Under the pieces are notes generated by a model. That model searched no databases. It was not told where the DNA came from and saw nothing but the letters and a program-made list of their open reading frames with translations. A stretch of DNA of 26,409 nucleotides, taken from Candidatus Pacearchaeota archaeon (GTDB lineage: Archaea; Nanobdellota; Nanobdellia; Pacearchaeales; GW2011-AR1). The stretch is from contig JAUYJY010000007.1 of assembly GCA_030699205.1 (NCBI GenBank), positions 1 to 26,409 of the forward strand, given 5' to 3'. Positions within the stretch are counted from its first letter, which is position 1, and each line of letters opens with the position of its first letter. The position numbers were made by a program, and so were the translations under genes. Shown here piece by piece: positions 1 through 7,066 of the stretch.

Positions 1-139
1 TTGTCCAGAATTCTCTATCTGTACAATTCTGAAAACAATTGTGCTAATCAACAGAATTGTCCATATTTTGAACAGTTTTTTGTTCTTCCGCTAATAGTCT
101 AAGACAAATACATTTCAATTATAAATGTCTTAGACTATA
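1..139 (+). repeat. MITE-like repeat, copy A (left end cut by window edge)
   Basis: This is the right-hand part of a repeat also present at 9432-9527 and 26226-26409. Positions 1-133 match 26277-26409 with no indels and only three substitutions (112, 113, 116). It contains an inverted repeat of 9 bp (ACAATTCTG ... CAGAATTGT, about 23-60). It also contains a near-perfect 15-bp inverted repeat, arms 96-110 and 122-136, around an 11-nt loop (111-121). Homology ends at about 139 (GACTATA), just before the 3' end of the minus-strand gene at 153. Orientation is arbitrary. Confidence 0.9.
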
Positions 140-152
140 GTTTAATTAGTGA

Positions 153-575
153 TTAACAGACCCTGTTTTTTAGAATATTTCCTAAATTAACTGCTGAAGT
201 GCATTGGTAATATTGTTCAAGACATGTATTGAATGACTGTCCTTGTTCATACATTAATTTAAAGAGCTCGTTTCTTTCTGTGGTTCCCAAATTACCTGGC
301 TCTCTTGATGCTTCTTCCCACTTTTTTTCTAATAATGTTAATCTTTCTTCTATGTCATAACAAAGGAGTTTTAATTCTGAGCATAAGCCTTTAAGTGTCT
401 GTAAATCTTTAGACCATTCTTCGCATTTATATTTAACTAAATCTGATTGGGGAGAAATTATTTGATAATTTAAGGGTTTTATTACTTTTTGCATTAATGG
501 GAACATGGGGTTAGCACTTACCAATACTAAAGCGAGTAAAAGAATTATCGTTAAATTTATTATTTTTTTATTCAT
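153..575 (-). CDS. secreted or anchored coiled-coil protein, unknown
   Basis: A 140-aa protein of no family I recognise. Residues 1-21 form a hydrophobic signal peptide or anchor after MNKK, so it should be exported. The middle (about 50-110) is charged and helical with heptad-like spacing. Six cysteines (for example in YKCEEW, LCSEL, LLCYD, TCLEQYYQC and the C-terminal residue) could form disulfides outside the cell. It is the last gene of a three-gene minus-strand operon: its start overlaps the end of the upstream gene by 8 nt, which suggests translational coupling. Its stop codon lies 14 nt from repeat copy A. The three exported products probably act together, but nothing here shows how. 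Confidence 0.7.
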   Translation of the reverse strand: MNKKIINLTIILLLALVLVSANPMFPLMQKVIKPLNYQIISPQSDLVKYKCEEWSKDLQTLKGLCSELKLLCYDIEERLTLLEKKWEEASREPGNLGTTERNELFKLMYEQGQSFNTCLEQYYQCTSAVNLGNILKNRVC

Positions 576-1473
576 CTTTTTTTGGCACTATTTGAGGAAA
601 AAGTTTTTTTAGTAATCTGTTTGTTGAGCTTGCTTCTCTTACAATTATTGAGAAATCCACTCCAGAGAAGTTATATGCTGGAATTGAAAGCATTTCTGAT
701 GGTCTTGTAGATGTTAAACTTCCTTCTAAACCTCCTCTTTGTTGGTAATTTTCTCTGGGGTATATTGGAATAGAATCTGGAATTCCAGGAGAAATATTTT
801 GAAGAGAATAGCTTAACCCAGTCCATGATTCTTTAGGTAATTCTCCTGATTTAATTTTTTCCATTCGGGTTTTATTTAACATTGATGTTTGATATGTGTT
901 TATGTTGTCTTCGCTTTCTGTCTGGCCTCTTGAGTCCCAGATTACCTTGTAAGTAATTGACGGCGTTTCTATTGTTGTTTGAACATTATCATTTTGTAAT
1001 TTTATTCTGTAATCTATTTCTCCTAAATCAAAAACAAGTTCTCCCCCCGACCATGTTTTTATGTCTCCTTTGAAATTAAGAGGTCTCATTTTTTCAGGAT
1101 TATTTTCTTGAATCCATTTTAGGAATTCCTGATTTGTTTTCAAGAAATCCATTGCGGTGCTTTCCGCTTCCCCAAAATATCTATTCGGGTCAGATGCTTG
1201 TCCTTCTATTACTCTTATGAAATCATATATCCCTTGGAGTTTTGGGACTTTTCTTTTCTTTATAGTTTCTGGTGGGATTGGATAACTAATTTCTTCTAGA
1301 TATTCTCGTTCGCTTGGGTAGAGAACATAACCTTCTTGTGGAAACTGAAATTCATCCGTTTCTTGTTTTTGAGGGTCCCTTGAAGAGTTACACAAAAGTG
1401 CAACTAAACCAATTGCGCTGCCGGCAAGTCCTATTGCACCTATTGCAAATAGTTTTCGAAGGTTGGGTGTCAT
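568..1473 (-). CDS. membrane-anchored or lipoprotein-like exported protein, unknown
   Basis: A 301-aa protein with an N-terminal hydrophobic segment (about residues 8-27) that ends in ALLC (Cys28) followed by polar residues. This resembles a lipobox, but a plain membrane anchor is equally possible. The rest is soluble and mixed alpha/beta, rich in polar residues and prolines, with no motif I recognise. It starts 6 nt after the upstream peptidase-like gene ends and overlaps the downstream gene by 8 nt, so all three should be co-transcribed from the region near 2240-2300. The start ATG sits in the overlap architecture expected for a coupled operon. Function unknown. Confidence 0.7.
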   Translation of the reverse strand: MTPNLRKLFAIGAIGLAGSAIGLVALLCNSSRDPQKQETDEFQFPQEGYVLYPSEREYLEEISYPIPPETIKKRKVPKLQGIYDFIRVIEGQASDPNRYFGEAESTAMDFLKTNQEFLKWIQENNPEKMRPLNFKGDIKTWSGGELVFDLGEIDYRIKLQNDNVQTTIETPSITYKVIWDSRGQTESEDNINTYQTSMLNKTRMEKIKSGELPKESWTGLSYSLQNISPGIPDSIPIYPRENYQQRGGLEGSLTSTRPSEMLSIPAYNFSGVDFSIIVREASSTNRLLKKLFPQIVPKKDE

Positions 1474-1479
1474 TTAGTT

Positions 1480-2238
1480 TTAAACTCCTGGTGTTGTAGT
1501 GATTACACCCATCACGGATTCCCATTTTCCTGTGTGTACATTGAAGAAAAGAGAGCTGTCGGAAGATATCAAAGATTCAAATAGATTGTTCGGAGGGATC
1601 ATTGATTTATCTTCATATAATACTGGACAGACTTCTATATTTTTTCTTATTCCTGTTGCCGTTTTTATCTCGGGGATTGTAAAGCAAGCATTCATATCTA
1701 CTGAAATAATTCTTATAGTGTGGCCGAAACGATATCCGCTCCAAGTTGTGCTTAATTGTCTTGTCGCTCCCGGGGGTACTGGGCCCAAGGGCTCATGGGG
1801 GCCAGAAGCAGTATTTACATCCTGAATTACTATCACCCTTGCATTTGTTATTGGGTTTACATATGTATAATTTTTTCCGGGACCACCTACGGAACCCGTG
1901 ATAGTTATTGTAGCACTTTCTCCCCTATTCAATATGACGTTAACAAATGCATTAAAACATTTTTTAGAGTCATCGCCCCCATAGATTTCTAAGAGGAGTC
2001 TGTATATCTCTTCTGCAGTCATTGAAGAGAATGATGAAAAACCCAGGGCGGCGAGGACCATTGCATAAGATGCTTGTTGACAAGTGTTTCCCAGCTGTGA
2101 AAAAGGAGCGTTTGGTGTTGGAACTCCTTGCCGGGGGTCTGGTTTCATTGTCTGTGCTGAAACTCCCTGAATTGAGATTGTTAGCACAATTAGAAAGGTA
2201 AACAAAAAAAAGATTAAATTTTTTTCATTCAAATTCAT
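1480..2238 (-). CDS. secreted protein resembling papain/C39-like cysteine peptidase
   Basis: A 252-aa protein with a clear signal peptide (hydrophobic residues about 8-24, likely cleavage after VSA, before Gln29). The segment SQLGNTCQQASYAMVLAALG (about 47-66) looks like the start of a C39/papain-like fold, where a Cys heads the first helix and a Gln a few residues earlier forms the oxyanion hole: here Gln48 and Cys53. A later strand, GHTIRIISVD, offers His173, with Asp181 or Asn183 as a possible third residue. The Gln-Cys spacing is one residue shorter than in papain, so the assignment is tentative. It could be a disulfide-bonded surface protein instead. First gene of a three-gene exported-protein operon, so it may process its neighbours or external peptides. 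Confidence 0.55.
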   Translation of the reverse strand: MNLNEKNLIFFLFTFLIVLTISIQGVSAQTMKPDPRQGVPTPNAPFSQLGNTCQQASYAMVLAALGFSSFSSMTAEEIYRLLLEIYGGDDSKKCFNAFVNVILNRGESATITITGSVGGPGKNYTYVNPITNARVIVIQDVNTASGPHEPLGPVPPGATRQLSTTWSGYRFGHTIRIISVDMNACFTIPEIKTATGIRKNIEVCPVLYEDKSMIPPNNLFESLISSDSSLFFNVHTGKWESVMGVITTTPGV

Positions 2239-2329
2239 CTTTTTTTAAAGCATTTTTAATATTTAATATTATGTATAGTTCAGTGTCATTATTAAATTAT
2301 GAATTTGAGAAATAGATTGGGAATTTAGG

Positions 2330-2345
2330 GGTGACATATGTCACC
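2330..2345. promoter_or_regulatory. 16-bp perfect palindrome, candidate operator
   Basis: GGTGACATATGTCACC reads identically on both strands. It sits between the divergent exported-protein operon (minus, start 2238) and the FKBP gene (plus, start 2465), about 30 nt upstream of the FKBP TATA box. This is the usual form of a site for a dimeric helix-turn-helix regulator. The regulator is not identified. Confidence 0.6.
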
Positions 2346-2375
2346 TGCGTATACAATAAAATGCTTTTGATAACA

Positions 2376-2384
2376 CTTAAATAG
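2376..2384 (+). promoter_or_regulatory. TATA box for FKBP gene
   Basis: CTTAAATAG preceded by AACA fits an archaeal TATA/BRE element. Transcription would start near 2402-2408, giving a leader of roughly 60 nt before the ATG at 2465. That leader has no convincing Shine-Dalgarno sequence. Confidence 0.45.
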
Positions 2385-2464
2385 TCTGTTTTTTTTGGGA
2401 AATTAACGTTGGATGATTTCCATGGGTTTTTACTTCTTGGATTTGGTTTTTCGTTGAATTCAAA

Positions 2465-2947
2465 ATGAAAGTTAAGAAAGGATGTATTGTTGTTCTGGAT
2501 TATGAGGGGAGTTTTGAGAATGGAGAGGTTTTTGATAGTTCTAAGAAGCATGGAAAACCATTTGAATTTATTTCTGGTGAAGGGCAGGTAGTGAAGGGAT
2601 TTGACAAGGCAATTGAAGGAATGGGTGTCGGAGAAGAAAAGGAATTTATAGTAAAACCAGAAGATGGATATGGTGAGAGGAGGGATGAATTAGAACAGAA
2701 AGTTCCAAGAGATGTTTTGCCTAAGGAGCAAGAGCCGAAAGTGGGGATGATTTTAGTTGTAGGAAACAATCAAGGACAACAGATGCCGGTCAAAATTACT
2801 GCCGTTGATGAGGAAACAATTACTGTTGATTTGAACCATCCTTTGGCTGGAAAGACATTGAAGTTTAAAGTTAAAGTTTTGGAAGTTAGGGAAAGTGATA
2901 AAGAGAAGAAAGAAGAGAAGTTGGAAGATTTGGCTGATAAGAGGTAG
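2465..2947 (+). CDS. slyD: FKBP-type peptidyl-prolyl isomerase, SlyD-like
   Basis: A 160-aa cytoplasmic FKBP that should catalyse cis-trans isomerisation of prolyl bonds and act as a folding chaperone. The start matches the SlyD/archaeal short FKBP pattern: a VVLDYEG strand, then ENGEVFDSS, GEGQVVKGFDKAIEGM and the conserved FKBP hairpin. An insert-in-flap (IF) domain runs about residues 68-125, and the FKBP fold resumes with HPLAGKTLKFKVKVLEV (about 124-140), a SlyD hallmark (NHPLAGKTL). The tail is Lys/Glu-rich and lacks the His-rich metal-binding tail of bacterial SlyD. Transcribed alone, divergent from the exported-protein operon, with which it may share the palindrome at 2330. Confidence 0.93.
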   Translation: MKVKKGCIVVLDYEGSFENGEVFDSSKKHGKPFEFISGEGQVVKGFDKAIEGMGVGEEKEFIVKPEDGYGERRDELEQKVPRDVLPKEQEPKVGMILVVGNNQGQQMPVKITAVDEETITVDLNHPLAGKTLKFKVKVLEVRESDKEKKEEKLEDLADKR

Positions 2948-2982
2948 TTGAGTGTTACTTTTTAGTGGTTTTATTAGTAAGA

Positions 2983-2990
2983 TTTAAAAA
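2983..2990 (+). promoter_or_regulatory. TATA box for gene at 3012
   Basis: TTTAAAAA lies 22-29 nt upstream of the ATG at 3012. That spacing predicts a transcript starting at or next to the start codon (leaderless). Confidence 0.5.
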
Positions 2991-3011
2991 GGAAGGTTTT
3001 TTAAATTTTTC

Positions 3012-3608
3012 ATGGAGACTATCACAGAATTTAGATATGCTTTAGGCAGGGCGGAAGAGATAATTAATGGGAGTTCTGAATTAAGATTTTTTGATAAACC
3101 TACTGGGCTTATTAGGGAATTAGAACTTAAAGGGCGTGGGGATGGATTAATAATTCCTTATTTTATAGGTGTCTATCAGGGAAGGGAATTTGTCCCGATA
3201 ACTGAAAATGAAAAAGAATTTTGCAGTTCTGGAATTCCAGATTTATTAATTGAAGTGCTGAACGCTTATTTTTCTTCTCAAACAACTCAAGGTTCAAGAG
3301 AGATTCATCCAGAATTAATTTCTATTTTATATGATTCTTCAATTATTGATTATAATTTAGCTAGAATTGCATTTGGAAATAGTGCTGATAGAATTGCGGT
3401 TACATCTGTAAGTGATGCACCTTCTTTTGGAGATAAAGATACTGCATTAATGTCCTTAGCAATTGATAAATTGAGAGGAACAGAGGGGGATTTGTCAGTT
3501 GCACGTGCGAGAGAAATAATAAGACCTGAGTTGGAATTATTGAGGGAGCAGGGGAAAGTTTATGGACTTACTGGAAAAGAATTTAGGTTTTTAAGAAGGA
3601 TGACTTGA
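3012..3608 (+). CDS. hypothetical soluble protein, 198 aa
   Basis: I do not recognise this protein. It has no signal peptide or membrane segment and looks mixed alpha/beta. The N-terminal half includes KGRGDGLIIPYFIGVY and YQGREFVPITENEKEF. The C-terminal half is helical and charged, ending in LRRMT. A single Cys is present in FCSSG. The ATG is favoured because a TATA box sits 22-29 nt upstream, the normal leaderless arrangement in this window. Codon use is like its neighbours. A short open frame follows at 3628. Confidence 0.75.
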   Translation: METITEFRYALGRAEEIINGSSELRFFDKPTGLIRELELKGRGDGLIIPYFIGVYQGREFVPITENEKEFCSSGIPDLLIEVLNAYFSSQTTQGSREIHPELISILYDSSIIDYNLARIAFGNSADRIAVTSVSDAPSFGDKDTALMSLAIDKLRGTEGDLSVARAREIIRPELELLREQGKVYGLTGKEFRFLRRMT

Positions 3609-3627
3609 TAATTTTGGAGCAAGATTT

Positions 3628-3744
3628 ATGCAAATTATGTCTAAGTTGCTGATGCGGATGGATGCAACTTCAAACACAAGAGAATTGCTTACTCTTGCAA
3701 TTAAAATTCTAAGACGAAACGAGAGGGACTTTTTGATTTTTTAG
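3628..3744 (+). CDS. possible 38-aa peptide or gene remnant
   Basis: A short open frame starting 19 nt after the preceding gene. The product begins MQIMSKLLMRMD and ends with an amphipathic helix rich in Leu and Arg (LAIKILRRNERDFL). The composition looks protein-like, but nothing else supports expression. It could be the decayed end of a longer gene. It stops 5 nt before the convergent ribbon-helix-helix gene ends. Confidence 0.3.
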   Translation: MQIMSKLLMRMDATSNTRELLTLAIKILRRNERDFLIF

Positions 3745-3749
3745 GATAT

Positions 3750-3974
3750 TTAATTTTTTCTTTTAGGTTTTCTTCCAGATTTTTGTCTTGAAAAGACTTC
3801 AACCAATAAATCGTCTGGTTTTATTGTGCGGTGTTTTGCTGATGTTTTACTTCTTACTGCACTTATTCTTAAAATGTCTTCAATTTGTTCTTTTAAAGTC
3901 AGGAGGTTTTTCTTTGCTCTGCCGGAAAGGATTTTTTGAATATCTTCATCTAAATTTATGGTTATTTTTGGCAT
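3750..3974 (-). CDS. small ribbon-helix-helix (Arc/CopG-like) protein
   Basis: A 74-aa protein. Residues 1-43 fit the ribbon-helix-helix fold: a short N-terminal strand PKITINLDE that would pair with a second subunit, then two helices (about 10-22 and 26-40). The C-terminal part is basic (RQKSGRKPKRKN) and could contact nucleic acid. Such proteins are usually dimeric DNA-binding repressors and often serve as antitoxins. It is the last gene of a tight three-gene set, starting 1 nt after the previous stop codon. The partner genes are not recognised toxins, so the antitoxin reading is only a possibility. Confidence 0.75.
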   Translation of the reverse strand: MPKITINLDEDIQKILSGRAKKNLLTLKEQIEDILRISAVRSKTSAKHRTIKPDDLLVEVFSRQKSGRKPKRKN

Positions 3975-3975
3975 C

Positions 3976-4299
3976 TTAAATAAGTTGAGTTTGGTTTGTT
4001 ATTGGTGACATGGATAAGGGATGAAATTGATTTTTTGGGATGGGAAATTGTGGAGATTTGAGGAGTGGATTAACAAGTGTAAATCTATTTGTTATCAGAG
4101 GTGTAATTTGAGTTTCTAATAAATTCAGAGGGCTTGGGATGTTAATGATTAAAGGGTTTTCTGTTTGTTGAGAATTGTAAATTGGACTAAATTGATTTGT
4201 TATCATATTTATCTGATTTGGATGCATGATTAAATTGGCGGTGGGATGGCAACTAATTTGAGAGTTGCATGTTAAATTACTAAATTGAAATTTTTTCAT
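3976..4299 (-). CDS. Asn/Pro/Ile-rich small protein, unknown
   Basis: A 107-aa reading frame of unusual composition: very rich in Asn, Gln, Pro, Ile and Thr with few charged residues, two Cys near the start (LTCNSQISCHP) and repeated NPL/NQF/SPI-like phrases. The frame alone could be chance in AT-rich DNA. Support comes from context: its ATG follows the upstream stop by 1 nt and its stop precedes the downstream ATG by 1 nt, so it fills the gap exactly. There is no signal peptide. If real it is probably disordered or a structural/surface peptide. Confidence 0.5.
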   Translation of the reverse strand: MKKFQFSNLTCNSQISCHPTANLIMHPNQINMITNQFSPIYNSQQTENPLIINIPSPLNLLETQITPLITNRFTLVNPLLKSPQFPIPKNQFHPLSMSPITNQTQLI

Positions 4300-4300
4300 T

Positions 4301-4573
4301 TTATTTTTTTATGTATGTTTTTTGGACTGCGAATGATTTGTATATACTTTCGAGGATATCCGTTCCTGCGTAGCCGGCGAGCAATGAAAGGCGGTAATCA
4401 AAGTCAAAAATAATTCCTATGAAAACTCCAATAATTAATGAAACAAGGACGGTTATTAAATAATAACCCCATAAAATCTTTCTTCGTAGTGCAAGAGCTT
4501 TTAACAAACCAACTACGCCTCTTGTGAGTCCCCCAATTCCGCCGAGAATTCCTGCAGTGATTGTTGCTTCCAT
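4301..4573 (-). CDS. small membrane protein, holin-like in outline, unknown
   Basis: A 90-aa protein with a Gly-rich N-terminal hydrophobic stretch (about residues 6-24, GILGGIGGLTRGVVGLLK), a basic connector (ALRRK) and a strong transmembrane helix (about 36-55). It then has the phrase LAGYAGTDILE before a basic tail. Size and topology resemble phage holins, but I cannot identify a family. First gene of a three-gene minus-strand set, with the next ATG 1 nt after this stop. Upstream, CCTTAAATAA on the minus strand (about 4611-4620) is placed for a TATA box. Confidence 0.7.
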   Translation of the reverse strand: MEATITAGILGGIGGLTRGVVGLLKALALRRKILWGYYLITVLVSLIIGVFIGIIFDFDYRLSLLAGYAGTDILESIYKSFAVQKTYIKK

Positions 4574-4693
4574 CTTTACTTCTTTTATTATTTGAGGGAC
4601 GATTGGAGTTTATTTAAGGGTTTTGTTGGAGGTTGAATTAATAATGTTTTTTCTTTCCAAAACACTTAAATTTAGAGATTGCTTTGCTTACCT

Positions 4694-5209
4694 ATGAGAA
4701 AAGGTTTAGTGATTGCGATAGTTATGGGTGTTATCTTAATCGGGGGTTTGATAATTACTACTTTCTTTGTTAATGATAAAAGTGATTCCGTTGGGGGCAC
4801 TAATTTAGACGAAGAGTTTTGGAAAGATGATGGGGTGAGTCTTGCGATTATTAAAGATACGGGAGAATATGTATGTTATGGTTGTAATAATGCTGAAATG
4901 TTAGGCGGAGAAGAAGTTGCAATGTGTGTTGATCCTGTTATTGATGCGATAGAATTTGTTGATGAAAGTTTTGAAAGGTATTGCAGTAATGATTTTAGTG
5001 TTGTTGATAGTGGTAAGGTGAAAGATCGTGGGAATTCTTGTTTAGAACTTGGGTGTGAGGTGGATACATTGTATGTTGGGAGCAAGAATAGCGATAAATA
5101 TTATGGATGTGATTGTCATTATGCGAAGAGGATTTTGCCTGAGAATTTGAAGTGTTTTTCTTCGGTGGAAGAGGCTGGAAGCGCTGGATATACAAGGAGT
5201 GAGTGTTAG
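4694..5209 (+). CDS. membrane-anchored Cys-rich extracellular protein, unknown
   Basis: A 171-aa protein starting MRKGLVIAIVMGV. I chose the ATG at 4694 over an in-frame TTG at 4679 because a TATA-like CTTAAATTT lies about 25-30 nt upstream of the ATG. Residues about 4-26 form one transmembrane anchor and the remainder should lie outside the cell. The outside part has about ten cysteines in pairs (CYGC, CLELGC, GCDC and a C-terminal Cys), as expected of a disulfide-stabilised domain. No family recognised. It is convergent with SRP54, with 2 nt between the two stop codons. Confidence 0.7.
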   Translation: MRKGLVIAIVMGVILIGGLIITTFFVNDKSDSVGGTNLDEEFWKDDGVSLAIIKDTGEYVCYGCNNAEMLGGEEVAMCVDPVIDAIEFVDESFERYCSNDFSVVDSGKVKDRGNSCLELGCEVDTLYVGSKNSDKYYGCDCHYAKRILPENLKCFSSVEEAGSAGYTRSEC

Positions 5210-5211
5210 GA

Positions 5212-6588
5212 TTACATTCGGAACATCTTTTTATTTTTACCGAATTTTCTTGCCATTTTCATTAATGTTTTCTGGTCTAGTTTTCCTTCTGAAAGGCCTG
5301 ATTGAGATTTTATCATTTCATTAAGCATTTTGTATTGTTTTATTAAGTTTCGGACATCTGTCGTTGATGTTCCTGACCCCTTTGCGATTCTGGAAAGACG
5401 CGATGTTTGTTTTTCTAAAATTTCGGGGTTTTCTATCTCTTCTTTCGTCATGCTTGAAATTGCGTTTTTGTAGTTTTTCATTTTTTTCTGCTGGGTTTCT
5501 AATTGTTCTGAAGAAATTTTTTCTTTTACTTTTCCCATTCCTGGTAATACGGATAGGATTTTATCCATAGAACCGAGAGATTCCATGGATTCTAGTTGTG
5601 CTTGCACATCTTTGAGGGTTAATTTTCCAGATTCTAAGTTTTTTTGAGTTTGTTTCAGGGCTTTTTCGTCTGAGATTGTGTGGATTTTTTCTATTAGGCT
5701 TTGTAAATCTCCCATTCCCAAAAGCCTTGACAGGAAGGCAGACGGATTGAAGAGTTCTAAGTCATGAGGTTTTTCACCTGTTCCTATGAACACTACAGGG
5801 ACTTTTGCTTCTGCACAGGCAGTTAATGCACCTCCGGCTTTCGCAGTAGAATCCATACGTGTGATAATAACCCCAGTTATGTTTACCGCTTCTTTGAAAA
5901 CTTGAGTTTGTTTTTTTGCTGTTTGTCCTATGTCTGCAGGAATTACAAGGAGTGTTTCAGATGGTTTAGATATTTTTGAGATTTCCTTTATTTCGGAAAT
6001 CAAAGATTTATCGAGGGCGTCTCTGCCTGCGGTGTCTATTAATATTAAGTTGTATTTTTTTAGTTCTGATTCATATTTTTTCCATATTTTTATTGGGTCT
6101 TTTTCTTCTTTATCTATGAAAGCCGGAATGTTTAATTTGTCGCATAATTGTTTTAGTTGTTCTGATGCTGCAGGTCTATGAACATCTAAGCCGATTGCAC
6201 AGACATTGAAACCACGTTTTGAATAATAAAGTGCTAATTTGGATATGCTTGTAGTTTTTCCTGCCCCATAGAGACCGAGCATCATAAATGCATTTTGTTT
6301 TTTTGATGAGAGCTGCAAGGGTTTAGATTCTCCTAAGATTGAGAGGAGTTCATCGTGGAGAAGTTTAATGATGTGTTCTTTTTTTTCTACTCCTTTGATT
6401 CTTTCGTCTAAAGAAGCACGCTTTATTTTTTGGGTTATTTCTAAAACTAAAGGGACGTTTACATCTGCTTCTATTAATGCTCTTTGAAGGTCTTTTACTA
6501 TCTCATCAACTAATCTTTTGTCTAAAAAGACAGCATTCGCTATCTTATCCGTTGCTTTTTTTATTGTAGATGATAGTTTATCAAGCAT
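5212..6588 (-). CDS. srp54: signal recognition particle protein SRP54
   Basis: The GTPase of the signal recognition particle. It binds 7S RNA and signal sequences of nascent exported proteins and docks with FtsY at the membrane. The 458 residues are the normal length. An N-terminal four-helix domain (about 1-85) is followed by the G domain with GLYGAGKTT (P loop, about 104-112), DVHRPAA, DTAGR and TRMD, then GTGEKPHDLELF. The Met-rich M domain (from about 300) carries LPGMG and SMTKEE and ends KKMFRM. The G4 motif TRMD varies from the usual TKLD or TKMD. A TATA-like ACTTAAAAAC lies upstream (about 6608-6619, minus). The receptor FtsY is encoded 4 kb away. Confidence 0.97.
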   Translation of the reverse strand: MLDKLSSTIKKATDKIANAVFLDKRLVDEIVKDLQRALIEADVNVPLVLEITQKIKRASLDERIKGVEKKEHIIKLLHDELLSILGESKPLQLSSKKQNAFMMLGLYGAGKTTSISKLALYYSKRGFNVCAIGLDVHRPAASEQLKQLCDKLNIPAFIDKEEKDPIKIWKKYESELKKYNLILIDTAGRDALDKSLISEIKEISKISKPSETLLVIPADIGQTAKKQTQVFKEAVNITGVIITRMDSTAKAGGALTACAEAKVPVVFIGTGEKPHDLELFNPSAFLSRLLGMGDLQSLIEKIHTISDEKALKQTQKNLESGKLTLKDVQAQLESMESLGSMDKILSVLPGMGKVKEKISSEQLETQQKKMKNYKNAISSMTKEEIENPEILEKQTSRLSRIAKGSGTSTTDVRNLIKQYKMLNEMIKSQSGLSEGKLDQKTLMKMARKFGKNKKMFRM

Positions 6589-6664
6589 AGAAATATGAGG
6601 AGAATGGGTGTTTTTAAGTTTGTGGTTGGGGAAAAGTTTTTATTTGGTGTTTATAATTAGTTAT

Positions 6665-7066
6665 ATGGAAGCTGAGAAGGTTAGAAAAATGGTCTATGAG
6701 GCGATTGCTAAGATTTCTAATGCTATAGGTGAGAGTATTCCCTTTCAGGAGTTTCCGAGTGTTGTCTTGCAAGATAGAGGTAAATCTTCATATCATGGTG
6801 TTAAAAATATTATAACTATTTCTGAGGATTATGAGGGGGATAGGAATGGGTTTTTTGAAGCTATTGGGGAGGAAGCAGGGCATTTTGTTAGAAATTATCT
6901 TGTTGATAAGTTTGGGCTTCCAAATGATACAAAAACAGTAGGAGAGTTTTTTGGGATTTCATTCTTTATTAATCTCTCCTATTTGTCCAACTTTTGGTTC
7001 GTCATAAAATATCAACGTAAAATATTCTTTTATCATTCTAGGAAATTTATTTTTTATTTCTTTTAA
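6665..7066 (+). pseudogene. truncated gene with zincin-like EExxH motif
   Basis: The ATG at 6665 starts a protein whose first ~98 residues look authentic and include EAIGEEAGHFVRNYL, resembling the HExxH-type helix of small zinc-metallopeptidase-like proteins (first His replaced by Glu). From about 6958 the frame runs antisense through the 3' end of the Lrp-like gene, and its last ~35 residues (Phe/Tyr/Ile-rich) look like antisense translation. The true C-terminus has therefore probably been lost, with a junction near 6958. The usual second half of such a domain is missing. It may still be expressed as a 133-aa protein. Confidence 0.55.

Noticed and set aside
96..136. Integron attC site
   Set aside because: There is no integrase gene, no cassette-like spacing of short genes between copies, and the arms do not show the two-box attC layout.
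1314..1992. Three plus-strand frames (61, 108 and 78 codons)
   Set aside because: They are antisense to exported-protein genes that have clear signal peptides and coupled starts, and they overlap one another in different frames.
2500..2769. Minus-strand frame of 89 codons
   Set aside because: It lies wholly inside the FKBP gene on the opposite strand and has a Ser/Pro-rich shadow composition.
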